Assembly (NCBI GenBank): GCA_023422955.1
Contig: JAFAGG010000010.1
Coordinates: 1-26,196, forward strand
Source: Pseudomonadota bacterium
Lineage (GTDB): Bacteria > Pseudomonadota > Gammaproteobacteria > Burkholderiales > Burkholderiaceae_D
Direction: 5' to 3'
Length of the DNA: 26,196 nt
Positions 12,735 through 21,587 of the stretch are shown piece after piece. The notes beneath the pieces were generated by a model that saw nothing but the letters and a program-made list of their open reading frames with translations, ran no database searches and was not told where the DNA came from. Position numbers and translations under genes: made by a program. Position 1 is the first letter of the stretch. Each line of letters opens with the position of its first letter.

Positions 12735-15521
12735 TTAGTCGGCCGACTCCAGCAGCGCCACCGGCAATACCGACAGCAGCTCGGACAGCGGCAGTTTGCC
12801 GTCACGGGCCTGGTAACGCTTGCCGGTCAGCACATCCACCCACGCTGCCTGGCCTGGGTCCGCAAGCTGCACGGCGGTATCGCCCCAGGTGGAAGGAGAA
12901 ACATGCGGTTGCGCACCGGCGTTCAGCAGAGGATGCGCCAGGCGCGAGACAACGGTGATGACAGACTTGCCTTCATGCTGTCGGATAAAGGCCAGCACCT
13001 TGCCGCCATGCGCGCCGCTTGCCTGCAAGGGCTGATAGCTGCCCTTGGCAAACAGCTCGCTATGCTGCCGGCGCAAGTGCAGCGCCTGCCGGATCAGCTG
13101 CTGCTTCACGGTGCCGCTGCGCCATGCATCGAGGCTGTCGATATGCTGCGGCGCTGAAGAAAGGGCCTGACTGCGCGCGGCATAATCCACCGGCCGGCGG
13201 TTGTCGGGATCGACCAGGCTGAAGTCCCAGAATTCCGTGCCTTGATAGAGATCGGGCACACCCGGCGCCGTCAGTCTCAACAGCGTCTGGCTGAAGCTGT
13301 TGAGGGCGCCCAGCGGCGTGAGCTTCTCCACCCATTGCCGCAGCTCGTGCAGGAAGTCCGCATCGTTTTTGTTTGCCAGTATGCCGAACAGGAAATCGCG
13401 GCAGGCATTTTCATAATCTTCATCCGGCAGTACCCAGCTGGAGGAACGCTTGGATTCGCGCAGCGCCTTGGTTTGCCATTGCGCGATGCGCTCGGCGAAT
13501 GCCTTGATTCCTTCGGCATCGTCCGCTTTCAAATCCACGGGCCATGCGCCGACCAGCATCTGGTACAGCATCAATTCATCACCGGTTTCCGGCGCCGGCG
13601 GCGAGCTTTCGGCAGCCGCTTCCAGCTTTTGCTTCAGCGGGGCATTGAGCATCATCCAGCGGCGCACCGCCTGATCCCATTCGGCCGCCATTTCGCTCAG
13701 GGCCGCGATGCGCATGCGCACATCCTCGCCGCGCTTGTGGTCGTGGGTGGCAGTGGCCAGCAGGCTGTGCGGAAAGCGCTTGAGACGCTCTTCGCAGCTG
13801 CGATGGAAATCGGCCGGCGACAGTGAAAAATGGCTGGGCTCGGCGCCGACCTCGTTGCGCGACAGCAGGCGGCCGTAGCGATAGAAGGCGGTGTCTTCCA
13901 CCGACTTGGCTGTCAGCGGCGGCGTCAGTTGCTGGAATTGCGTGGTCGCGCGCAGGCAGAGCGCACGTATATCCGCGTTCTTGAAATCAAGGGCCGGCTT
14001 GCCGCCCAGCCAGTTGTCCAGTTCTTCCAGCAGCGGCCAGTCTGCGCGGCGCAACTGCGATTGCGCGCCCTGCCTGGCTTGCCTGAACCTTTCCTGGTCG
14101 GTCGCGCTTCTTCCCTGCGGATGCGGGTAGGTGCGATAAACCGGGAAATGAATCAGCAATTCGGCCAGGCAGCGCTTGATGGATGGCAGCGAATAGTCGC
14201 GCGTCGCGATGTCGTGGCGTGCAATCGTTTGCAGCGTGCGCGCCAGGGCATCGAATTCGCCGACAAAATTTTCGGAGATCAATTGCTGCCGGGCGGCGCG
14301 TACCTCTTCTTGGTAAGTCTTGTTGTCGCCGCTCAGATCGGACCATGATTGCGATAGCAGAGCTTCGCCCGCCGGATCATGCAGCAGCGCGCCGACCTGA
14401 TCCATGAACTCGTAGCCGGTCGTGCCGTCCACGCCCCACTCGGGCGGCAGATGTTCGTCGGCGGCGAGTATCTTCTCGACGATGATGTAGGGACGGTGAT
14501 CCTGGCGCAAGGATTGCAAGCGCTGGCGCAGCTTCAGGCAATACAGCGCCGGATGCGCGAGGCCGTCGATATGATCGAGGCGCACGCCGTCGATCAGGCC
14601 CTTTGCGTAGAGTTCGAAAATCTTCTTGTGCGTAGTCTCGAATACCTCGGTTACGCCCACGCGTATGCCGGCCAGGTCCGAAACTTCGAAGAAGCGCCGC
14701 CAGTTGACTTCCTCGGCGGCATTGCGCCACCAGCTCAGGCGGTAATGTTGGATTTCCAGCAGGCGGTGCAGCAGGTCCAGGCCTTCCGGCGTATCGGCCG
14801 TGAATGCCCCCAGCGCGGATTCGATCGCTTCGCGGCCGTTGTCGCTGACGCCCAATCCCTGCAGCATGTGCAGCGCCACCTCGAAGGCATTTTCCTGATC
14901 CTTGGTATCGATCTGCTTGCGCAACTGGTCGAAGGCGGTGACGGCAAACATCAGGTCGCTGGTCTCGGCCTCGCGCAGCACGTCGCCATAGCTGTGCGGT
15001 GCGAGCGGGAAGCGGTTGCCGTAATAATCGATGTAGAGCTTGCCGGTTTCTTTTTCGTACCGGACGGTGATGCTACCGGCGGCCAGCACTGCGCCGTAAG
15101 GCTGGCCCAGGAAAGGTGCGAGCACCTTGTTGCGCAGCGCCGGATCGGCGTTTTCCCAGTTGATGTCGAACCAGCCTGCGTAACGGCTGGCGGGGCCCCA
15201 TTCCAGCACATGCTGCCACCAGGGATTTTCCGATCCCACGCCCATGTGGTTGGGAACGATGTCGAGGATGATGCCCATGCCGGCATCCTTCACGCGTTGC
15301 GCAAAACGCTGGAAGCCGCTTTCTCCGCCCAGTTCCGGATTGATGCTGGTGGGATCGACCACATCGTAACCGTGCGAGGAACCGGTTCGCGCCGTCAGGA
15401 TGGGCGAGGCGTAGATGTGGCTGATGCCGAGTTGCGCATAATAATCGACCAGCTCGCAGGCATGGTCGAAGGTAAAGTCCTTGTGAAACTGCAGCCTCGC
15501 AGTGGCGCGTGGAATACTCAT
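12735..15521 (-). CDS. treY: Malto-oligosyltrehalose synthase TreY
   Basis: The 928-residue GH13 enzyme rearranges the reducing-end alpha-1,4 bond of a maltodextrin into the alpha,alpha-1,1 bond of trehalose. Visible landmarks are TARLQFHKDFTF (7-18), YASPILTARTGSSHGYDVVD (37-56), region I DIVPNH (87-92), region II DGVRLDHIDG (311-320, nucleophile Asp316), region III IIVEKI (346-351, acid Glu349), and region IV THDHKRGEDVR near 590. The length is normal for proteobacterial TreY. GGGGAG precedes the start, which overlaps malQ by ATGA (15518-15521). It is the last gene of the six-gene operon; TreZ, two genes upstream, completes trehalose release. No terminator is visible after the stop. The C-terminal codons contain the palindrome AGTCGGCCGACT (12737-12748). 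Confidence 0.95.
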   Translation of the reverse strand: MSIPRATARLQFHKDFTFDHACELVDYYAQLGISHIYASPILTARTGSSHGYDVVDPTSINPELGGESGFQRFAQRVKDAGMGIILDIVPNHMGVGSENPWWQHVLEWGPASRYAGWFDINWENADPALRNKVLAPFLGQPYGAVLAAGSITVRYEKETGKLYIDYYGNRFPLAPHSYGDVLREAETSDLMFAVTAFDQLRKQIDTKDQENAFEVALHMLQGLGVSDNGREAIESALGAFTADTPEGLDLLHRLLEIQHYRLSWWRNAAEEVNWRRFFEVSDLAGIRVGVTEVFETTHKKIFELYAKGLIDGVRLDHIDGLAHPALYCLKLRQRLQSLRQDHRPYIIVEKILAADEHLPPEWGVDGTTGYEFMDQVGALLHDPAGEALLSQSWSDLSGDNKTYQEEVRAARQQLISENFVGEFDALARTLQTIARHDIATRDYSLPSIKRCLAELLIHFPVYRTYPHPQGRSATDQERFRQARQGAQSQLRRADWPLLEELDNWLGGKPALDFKNADIRALCLRATTQFQQLTPPLTAKSVEDTAFYRYGRLLSRNEVGAEPSHFSLSPADFHRSCEERLKRFPHSLLATATHDHKRGEDVRMRIAALSEMAAEWDQAVRRWMMLNAPLKQKLEAAAESSPPAPETGDELMLYQMLVGAWPVDLKADDAEGIKAFAERIAQWQTKALRESKRSSSWVLPDEDYENACRDFLFGILANKNDADFLHELRQWVEKLTPLGALNSFSQTLLRLTAPGVPDLYQGTEFWDFSLVDPDNRRPVDYAARSQALSSAPQHIDSLDAWRSGTVKQQLIRQALHLRRQHSELFAKGSYQPLQASGAHGGKVLAFIRQHEGKSVITVVSRLAHPLLNAGAQPHVSPSTWGDTAVQLADPGQAAWVDVLTGKRYQARDGKLPLSELLSVLPVALLESAD

Positions 15522-17662
15522 TCAGGTTCTCCCCAATTGCAGCGCGACTGATCGAGTGCGTTCAGTCTGCTTTTGACTTCTGGACCGTCGAGTATACCGT
15601 CGATCTCGCTCGGCAGCCTGCGGCGCCAGTTGGGATGTTCGTTGATGGTGCCGGGCAGATTGGGTTGTTCCGTCAAGCCCAGCGCATCTTCCATCGGCAG
15701 AAGCACCAGCGGTGCCGCGCTTGCGCCGACGAAGCGTATGGCGGCTATCAACGGCGGCTCTTGGGGAGGCTGGCTGGAGAGGGCGGAAGAAGGAGTATAG
15801 GCATCTTCCACAGTCTCTTGCGGCTCTTCGTTTTCCTCACTGATTGCTTCCCATAGGGCAGCTTTGTCATGCCTGCGCTGTGCCATTTCCTTTTTCTCAC
15901 TGCTGCCTTCATTCAGCATGCCGAGCTTGCTGCGCCAGCGAATGTCGCTGCCCTGCCACCAGCCGGCGACGGTGGGCAGGTCGTGGGTGGTAGTGGTGGC
16001 AATCGCGCCCGGCGACCATTCGGCCGGCGCAAGAAAGCGTTGGCCGTTACGTTGAAACCATAACAGGCGTATGCCCAGCAGTCCGGCATGGGACATCTGT
16101 TCGGAAAAGCCGGGCGGCACGGTGCCCAGGTCTTCGCCGATCACGATCGCATGATGGCGCCAGGATTCCAGCGCGATCAGGCGCAGCAGATCTTCCTGCG
16201 GATACTTGAGGTAAGCGCCCTGATCGGCGCTGCCGCCCTGCGGTACCAGCCACAGGCGCTTCAATCCCAGCACGTGGTCTATGCGTATGCCGCCGGCGCA
16301 GGAAAACGCGGCGCGCAGCATTTCGACGTAGGAAGAAAATCCGTGCGAGCGCATCGCATAAGGCGAGAGCGCGCCCAGGCCCCAGTTCTGTCCTTGCGCA
16401 TTCAGCAGGTCGGGCGGCGCGCCTATGGCCAGCTTCAGCAGCATCTGTTCCTGGCGGCTCCATGCCTGGCTGCCAGCGGTATCGGCGCCTATCGCCAGGT
16501 CGGCGATCAGGCCGATAGCCATGCCTGCCGCGCGCGCCGCATGCTGGGCCGACTTCAGGCCGCGCGACGCCTGCCATTGCATGAAGAGATGGAAATCGAT
16601 CTCGGCGGCATTGCTCCGGGCGAAGGCAGCCACGGTGGCGCTGCGCGGATCGCTCCAGCCATTATCCCAGGCGCGCCAGTCGCAATCGGCAAGGTACGAG
16701 GAGATGGTTTCATAACGCGCATGGTCGAGCAGCACTTCGCCGCCATCGGCCTTGAAGTTGTCGAAGTCGGCATTCGGACCTTGTTCGCGGAAGAACTGGT
16801 ACAGATGGCGCAGCAGGCGCAGGCGGATGTCGGCGGCCTGCGGCCAGTCGATCAGATCGAGTTTTTCCAGTCGCGCCAGCCGCGCGGCGGTATCGCTGCC
16901 GGCGGCATGGATGGCTTGCTGCAGCGCCTGTGGACCGAGCACGGCTGCCAGGTCGATATGCAGCACATTCAGGAACAGGCGGCTGGAAGGACTGTAGGGG
17001 CTGAAGCGTTCGCGGTCGGCCGAGAACATCGCATGCACCGGACTGATCGCCAGCGCCGAAGCGCCATGGCGGGCCGCCGAGCAGACCAGCGTATTGAGCG
17101 CACCGAAGTGTCCGATGCCGCCATCACCGGCCGAGCGCAGGCTGTAAAGTTGCGCCGCCAGTCCCCACAGGTGTTCATGCTCCATGACGTCCGGATTCCG
17201 CGCCGCAGCAGCCAGCGCATCGCTGACGGTAAAGGCACGCGCCGGCGCCACCGCCAGCACGGTTTCCTGCTCGCCGGCTTGTAGGCGATGGTAGCCAAAA
17301 CTTGGCAGGCAAGGCAGATCCAGCGGTAAGCCGGGATCAGCAGGAAAAACGCCATCGATCTGCCCGCCGTGTTCGAACTGGATGCGGTAGCGCTTGCCAT
17401 GCAGCGCCGTTTCGCTAGACAAGCGCAGCGGCAGGCCGGCGCGGGCGGTAATCAGCGGCGGCAGTATGCGTTGCGATTGCAACTGCTCCAGCCGCTGCAG
17501 GCTTTCCTGGCACTGCGCATCATTGGCGCAGGAGAAGTCGAGCGCGTTTAGTATTGTTCGCAAATTGCCGGAGCCGATCTTCTGCTTTTTACCGCGCGCA
17601 TCGATCCAGTCTATCTGTATGCCGGCGGCCTGCGCCAGTTGCAGCAGCAAGTCTTCTTTCAT
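15518..17662 (-). CDS. malQ: 4-alpha-glucanotransferase MalQ (amylomaltase, GH77)
   Basis: The 714-residue GH77 enzyme moves maltodextrin segments between chains and releases glucose, supplying longer chains for TreY. An N-terminal accessory region (about 1-150) precedes GLAAQLYSLRSAGDGGIGHF. Later come SPVHAMFSADRERFSPYSPS, the nucleophile region GIRIDHVLGLKRLW near 460, the acid GEDLGTVPP near 510 and THDLPTVAGWW near 560. Near the C-terminus is an acidic, Ser/Pro-rich insert (EENEEPQETVEDAY and following) before the conserved APLVLLPMED. The start at 17662 is set by its 4-base ATGA overlap with treZ and by family length; the frame is open upstream, but that part is a shadow of treZ. The stop overlaps treY. 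Confidence 0.93.
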   Translation of the reverse strand: MKEDLLLQLAQAAGIQIDWIDARGKKQKIGSGNLRTILNALDFSCANDAQCQESLQRLEQLQSQRILPPLITARAGLPLRLSSETALHGKRYRIQFEHGGQIDGVFPADPGLPLDLPCLPSFGYHRLQAGEQETVLAVAPARAFTVSDALAAAARNPDVMEHEHLWGLAAQLYSLRSAGDGGIGHFGALNTLVCSAARHGASALAISPVHAMFSADRERFSPYSPSSRLFLNVLHIDLAAVLGPQALQQAIHAAGSDTAARLARLEKLDLIDWPQAADIRLRLLRHLYQFFREQGPNADFDNFKADGGEVLLDHARYETISSYLADCDWRAWDNGWSDPRSATVAAFARSNAAEIDFHLFMQWQASRGLKSAQHAARAAGMAIGLIADLAIGADTAGSQAWSRQEQMLLKLAIGAPPDLLNAQGQNWGLGALSPYAMRSHGFSSYVEMLRAAFSCAGGIRIDHVLGLKRLWLVPQGGSADQGAYLKYPQEDLLRLIALESWRHHAIVIGEDLGTVPPGFSEQMSHAGLLGIRLLWFQRNGQRFLAPAEWSPGAIATTTTHDLPTVAGWWQGSDIRWRSKLGMLNEGSSEKKEMAQRRHDKAALWEAISEENEEPQETVEDAYTPSSALSSQPPQEPPLIAAIRFVGASAAPLVLLPMEDALGLTEQPNLPGTINEHPNWRRRLPSEIDGILDGPEVKSRLNALDQSRCNWGEPE

Positions 17663-19476
17663 GCCGCCGGCTCCAGGATCGCGATGAAGGCATGGCCGAG
17701 CAACTGGCCCTGGTCCAGTGCCGCCAGCGTGCCCGGCGTTTCGAACAGCACGTTGGCGCCGGGCAGAACAGTCACCGTATCGAGCGCTGCCGGCGCCGCC
17801 TGTTCGGCGAAATTGGCAGCGATGAAGAGCACGGTGCCATCGTCCATGCGCCAGCGCGCCGCAACGGCGGCAGGGCCGATATCTTCCGCGCCCAGTGCGC
17901 GCGTGCCTTTCAGGCGCGGCACTACATGCGCATGGCGCAGCGCCAGCAGCGAGGTCGTCCACGCTCGCCAGGAAGCGGAATCGTCATCCTGTGCCGACGG
18001 GTCAGATACAGGAATCGAATCGTTGAAAGTTTGCGGCGCGTTCGGATCGGGAATTTTTTCGCGCTGCGACGGATCGGAGAAGGCAGGGAAATGGGTGAAT
18101 TCCTGGCGCCGGCCTGCGCGCACCGCATCGGCCAGTTCCGGGCTCTGGTGATCGGTGAAATATAAAAAGGGCTGGCGCGCGCCGAATTCCTCGCCCATGA
18201 ACAGCATCGGTATCTGCGGCGCGAGCAATAGCAGCGCGCTGGCGACCCGCAGCGCTTGCGGATGCGCGAGCTGCGTCAGGCGCTCGCCGAAGGCGCGGTT
18301 GCCGATCTGGTCGTGATTCTGCAGGAACAGCACGAAGGCCGTGGTCGGCAGATGGTCGCTGGCTTCGCCGCGCAGCGCGCCTTGCTTGTGCGGCGACGGG
18401 TCGCCCTGGTAGACGAAGCCTTCGGCCAGGCAGCGCGCCAGCTTGCGCGCGGGCTGCTCGGCAAAGTCACGATAGTACGCATCGCTTTCGCCGGTCAGTA
18501 AGACATGCATCGCATGATGGCCGTCGTCGTTCCATTGCGCGTTGAACAGTTCATCGTTCAGCAGCTGCGCGCCATTGTGCTCGTTCTCCAGCACCAGGTG
18601 CACATGCCGTCCGGGTTCGACGCCGGCGCGTATGCGCTGCGCTAGTTCCGGCAGCCAGTCCTGTTCGGTGATCGCATGCACCGCATCGAAGCGCAGGCCG
18701 TCGAAGCGGTATTCCATCAGCCAGTACAGCGCATTCTCGATGAAGAAGTCGCTGACCTCCTGGCGGTGGAAAGCTATGGCCTGGCCCCAGGGCGTATGGA
18801 TGTCGTCGCGGAAGAAGGGCGCGGCATAAGTGGGCAGGTAATTGCCGTCCGGTCCGAAGTGGTTGTACACCACGTCGAGAAAGACCATGATGCCCAGGCC
18901 GTGGGCGCGGTCTATCAGGCGCTTCAATTCTTCCGGCGAGCCATAGGAGGCATCGGGCGCATACGGCAGCACGCCGTCGTAGCCCCAGTTGCGCGCGCCC
19001 GGAAATTCCGCGATCGGCATCAGCTCGATGGCAGTGATGCCCAGCTGCGCCAGTTCCGGCAGCCTGTTCATCACGCTGGCAAAGCCGCCGCAGGCGCCCA
19101 CGTGCAACTCGTACAGCACGGTTTCATGCCAGGGGCGGCCCATCCAGTCCGGGTTTTTCCAGAGATAGGCGTTCGGATCGACCACAATGCTGGCGCCATG
19201 CACATCGCCATCCTGGCTGCGGGAAGAAGGGTCGGGCACGGCCAGTTCATTGCCGTCCTGCAGCTTGACCCGGTAACGGTAACGATGACCGGCGCCGCAG
19301 GGGACTTCGGCACTATGCCATCCGCTATCCTGTTCCGCCTCCATGGCGATACGCTCGCTCTCGTTCAGTTCAACTTCCACTGCCGCGGCGGACGGCGCCC
19401 ATAAGCGAAATAAAGTCTTGCCGGGCGCAATCAACTGCGCACCGGCCGAGCATCGAAAGGCAAACTGATTGTTCAT
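17659..19476 (-). CDS. treZ: Malto-oligosyltrehalose trehalohydrolase TreZ
   Basis: The 605-residue GH13 enzyme hydrolyses maltooligosyl-trehalose made by TreY to free trehalose. An N-terminal CBM48-like domain (about 15-105, TLFRLWAPSAAAVEVEL) precedes the barrel. Region I is DVVYNHFG (201-208), region II DGLRFDAVHAI (259-269, Asp264), region III VLENEHN (295-301, Glu297) and region IV QNHDQIGN (386-393, Asp389), all canonical for TreZ. A C-terminal beta domain follows. The start at 19476 overlaps the glgX stop by ATGA, and the frame's upstream extension is a shadow of glgX. It is the canonical one of the two TreZ-like proteins here. Confidence 0.94.
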   Translation of the reverse strand: MNNQFAFRCSAGAQLIAPGKTLFRLWAPSAAAVEVELNESERIAMEAEQDSGWHSAEVPCGAGHRYRYRVKLQDGNELAVPDPSSRSQDGDVHGASIVVDPNAYLWKNPDWMGRPWHETVLYELHVGACGGFASVMNRLPELAQLGITAIELMPIAEFPGARNWGYDGVLPYAPDASYGSPEELKRLIDRAHGLGIMVFLDVVYNHFGPDGNYLPTYAAPFFRDDIHTPWGQAIAFHRQEVSDFFIENALYWLMEYRFDGLRFDAVHAITEQDWLPELAQRIRAGVEPGRHVHLVLENEHNGAQLLNDELFNAQWNDDGHHAMHVLLTGESDAYYRDFAEQPARKLARCLAEGFVYQGDPSPHKQGALRGEASDHLPTTAFVLFLQNHDQIGNRAFGERLTQLAHPQALRVASALLLLAPQIPMLFMGEEFGARQPFLYFTDHQSPELADAVRAGRRQEFTHFPAFSDPSQREKIPDPNAPQTFNDSIPVSDPSAQDDDSASWRAWTTSLLALRHAHVVPRLKGTRALGAEDIGPAAVAARWRMDDGTVLFIAANFAEQAAPAALDTVTVLPGANVLFETPGTLAALDQGQLLGHAFIAILEPAA

Positions 19477-21584
19477 CGCAATTCGGCCGGCACGCGCGTG
19501 GCGAATACCATCACGCTGTGGCCCGGCACTTCCATCTCCGGTTGAAGAACCGCCTGGCGCGGGGCTGTGCCGCTGGCGCTGTCCAGCAACAGGAACCACT
19601 GCCGCGGCGGGTCGGGGAAGGAGAAAGACAAGGTATCGTTGGCGCCGTTCACAAATAACAGCACGATATCGACGTGATCTTCGGCGTTGCGGCTGGCGCG
19701 GCGCACCGACAGGGCGCGGCCATCAGCAAAATGCCAGGCTTCCTGCGACAGGGCTTGCCCGCGTTCATCGAACCAGGCGATGTCGCTGATGCCGTCGCCG
19801 AAGTCTTCGTTGCCATGCAGGAAACGGCTGCCATCAACCGCGTCGAAGCTGCGACGTATCGCAGTCAGCTTGGCCACGTAGTCGCTCATGGCCTGGCCGT
19901 CTTCGGTCTCGGCCAGCGACCAGTCCACCCAGGAAATCGCATTGTCCTGGCAATAGGCATTGTTGTTGCCGCGCTGGGTGCGGCCGAATTCATCGCCGGC
20001 CAGCAGCATGGGCGTGCCCTGCGCCAGCACCAGCGTGGTCAGCATCGCGCGCTTGACGCGATTGCGCAGGTCCAGGATCACCGGGTCGTCGGTCGGCCCT
20101 TCCGCACCCCAGTTGGCGCTGTAATTTTCGGAGTGGCCGTCGTTACTGTTTTCGCCGTTGTCTTCGTTGTGCTTGTTGACGTAGCTGACCAGGTCGTTCA
20201 GCGTGAAGCCGTCGTGCGAGGTGATGAAATTGATCGAGGCCCAGGGCTTGCGCCAACGCTTGTTGAACAGGTCGGCCGAGCCGGAAATGCGCGCCGCGAA
20301 TTCGGGGCGCATGCCGGCATCGCCGCGCCAGAACTTGCGCAGGCCGTCGCGGTACTTGTCGTTCCATTCCGCGAAGCCGGGCGGATGATTGCCGAGCTGA
20401 TAGCCGCCCAGGCCGATGTCCCAGGGTTCGGAGATCAGTTTCAGCCGCGACAGCACCGGGTCCTGCAGCATCGCCTCAAAGAAACTGTGGCGGGGGTCGA
20501 AGCCGGTGGATTCGCGCCCCAGCGTAGCGCCGAGATCAAAACGGAAGCCGTCGATGCGGAAGGCTTTGGCCCAGTAGCGCAGCGAATCCAGCACCAGTTG
20601 CATCACGCGCGGATGCGAGGTGTTCAGGGTATTGCCGCAGCCGGTTTCGTTCAGGTAGTAACGCTCGTTGCCGGGAACGAGGCGGAAATAGCTGGCATTG
20701 TCGAGGCCGCGGAAACAGAGCGTCGGGCCCATTTCATTACCGCTGGCGGTGTGGTTGTACACCACGTCCAGGATGACCTCGATGCCGGCCGCATGCAGGC
20801 GCCGCACCGCAATGCGGATTTCATCCAGTTCACCCTTGGACAGGTAGGCTGGTTCCGGCGCAAAGAAGGACAGCGTGTTGTAGCCCCAGTAGTTGCGCAA
20901 GCCTTTTTCGAGCAGGAAGCGGTCGTGCAGGAAGGCATGCACCGGCATCAGTTCGACGGTGGTGATGCCCAGCTTCAGCAGGTGATCGATGAAGCGCGGA
21001 TTAGCCAGCGCGGCGAAGGTGCCGCGATGCTCGGGCCGCATATCGTCGCGCAGTATGGAGATGCCGCGCACATGGGTTTCGTAGATCACGGTCTTGGACC
21101 ACGGCACATTCGGGCGGCGGTCGTTGCCCCAGTTGTAGGTGTCGTCGACCACGACCGCCTTGGGCATGACGGGGCCGCTGTCGCGCCGGTCGAAGGACAG
21201 GTCCGCCCGCGGAGAGTTGAAGCGGTAACCGAACATGGCGTCGGACCAGCGGAAGGGGCTGGACAGTTTCTTGGCGTAAGGGTCCAGCAACAGCTTGTTG
21301 GGATTGAAGCGGTGCCCGCGCGGCGGATCGAAGGGACCGTGCGCACGGTAACCGTACAGCAGGCCTGGCCCGGCGTCCGGCAGGTAACCGTGCCAGATTT
21401 CATTGGTGCATTCCGGCAGTGCCAGCCGGGCCAGTTCCTTGCGTCCGGCGGGATCGTACAAACAGACTTCTATCTTGGTGGCATTGGCGGAGAAAACGGC
21501 GAAGTTCACGCCAAGCCCGTCATAACTGGCGCCCATGGGATAGGGCAGCCCCGGCAATAGCCGATCGGGAATATCGAATAGCAT
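19473..21584 (-). CDS. glgX: Glycogen debranching enzyme GlgX/TreX (GH13)
   Basis: The 703-residue GH13 isoamylase-type enzyme removes alpha-1,6-linked side chains from glycogen, giving linear maltodextrins for TreY and MalQ. The N-terminal CBM48-like domain includes GLGVNFAVFSANATKIEVCL (about 23-42). The barrel has DVVYNHTASGNEMGPT near 275, FRIDGFRFDLGATLGRES near 348, the acid ISEPWD near 385, and TSHDGFTLNDLVSYVNKHNE near 458, all conserved. The length is typical. Only three bases separate the glgB stop from its ATG, with no strong ribosome site of its own, so translation probably depends on glgB. In trehalose operons this gene is often called treX. Confidence 0.95.
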   Translation of the reverse strand: MLFDIPDRLLPGLPYPMGASYDGLGVNFAVFSANATKIEVCLYDPAGRKELARLALPECTNEIWHGYLPDAGPGLLYGYRAHGPFDPPRGHRFNPNKLLLDPYAKKLSSPFRWSDAMFGYRFNSPRADLSFDRRDSGPVMPKAVVVDDTYNWGNDRRPNVPWSKTVIYETHVRGISILRDDMRPEHRGTFAALANPRFIDHLLKLGITTVELMPVHAFLHDRFLLEKGLRNYWGYNTLSFFAPEPAYLSKGELDEIRIAVRRLHAAGIEVILDVVYNHTASGNEMGPTLCFRGLDNASYFRLVPGNERYYLNETGCGNTLNTSHPRVMQLVLDSLRYWAKAFRIDGFRFDLGATLGRESTGFDPRHSFFEAMLQDPVLSRLKLISEPWDIGLGGYQLGNHPPGFAEWNDKYRDGLRKFWRGDAGMRPEFAARISGSADLFNKRWRKPWASINFITSHDGFTLNDLVSYVNKHNEDNGENSNDGHSENYSANWGAEGPTDDPVILDLRNRVKRAMLTTLVLAQGTPMLLAGDEFGRTQRGNNNAYCQDNAISWVDWSLAETEDGQAMSDYVAKLTAIRRSFDAVDGSRFLHGNEDFGDGISDIAWFDERGQALSQEAWHFADGRALSVRRASRNAEDHVDIVLLFVNGANDTLSFSFPDPPRQWFLLLDSASGTAPRQAVLQPEMEVPGHSVMVFATRVPAELR

Positions 21585-21587
21585 GCG

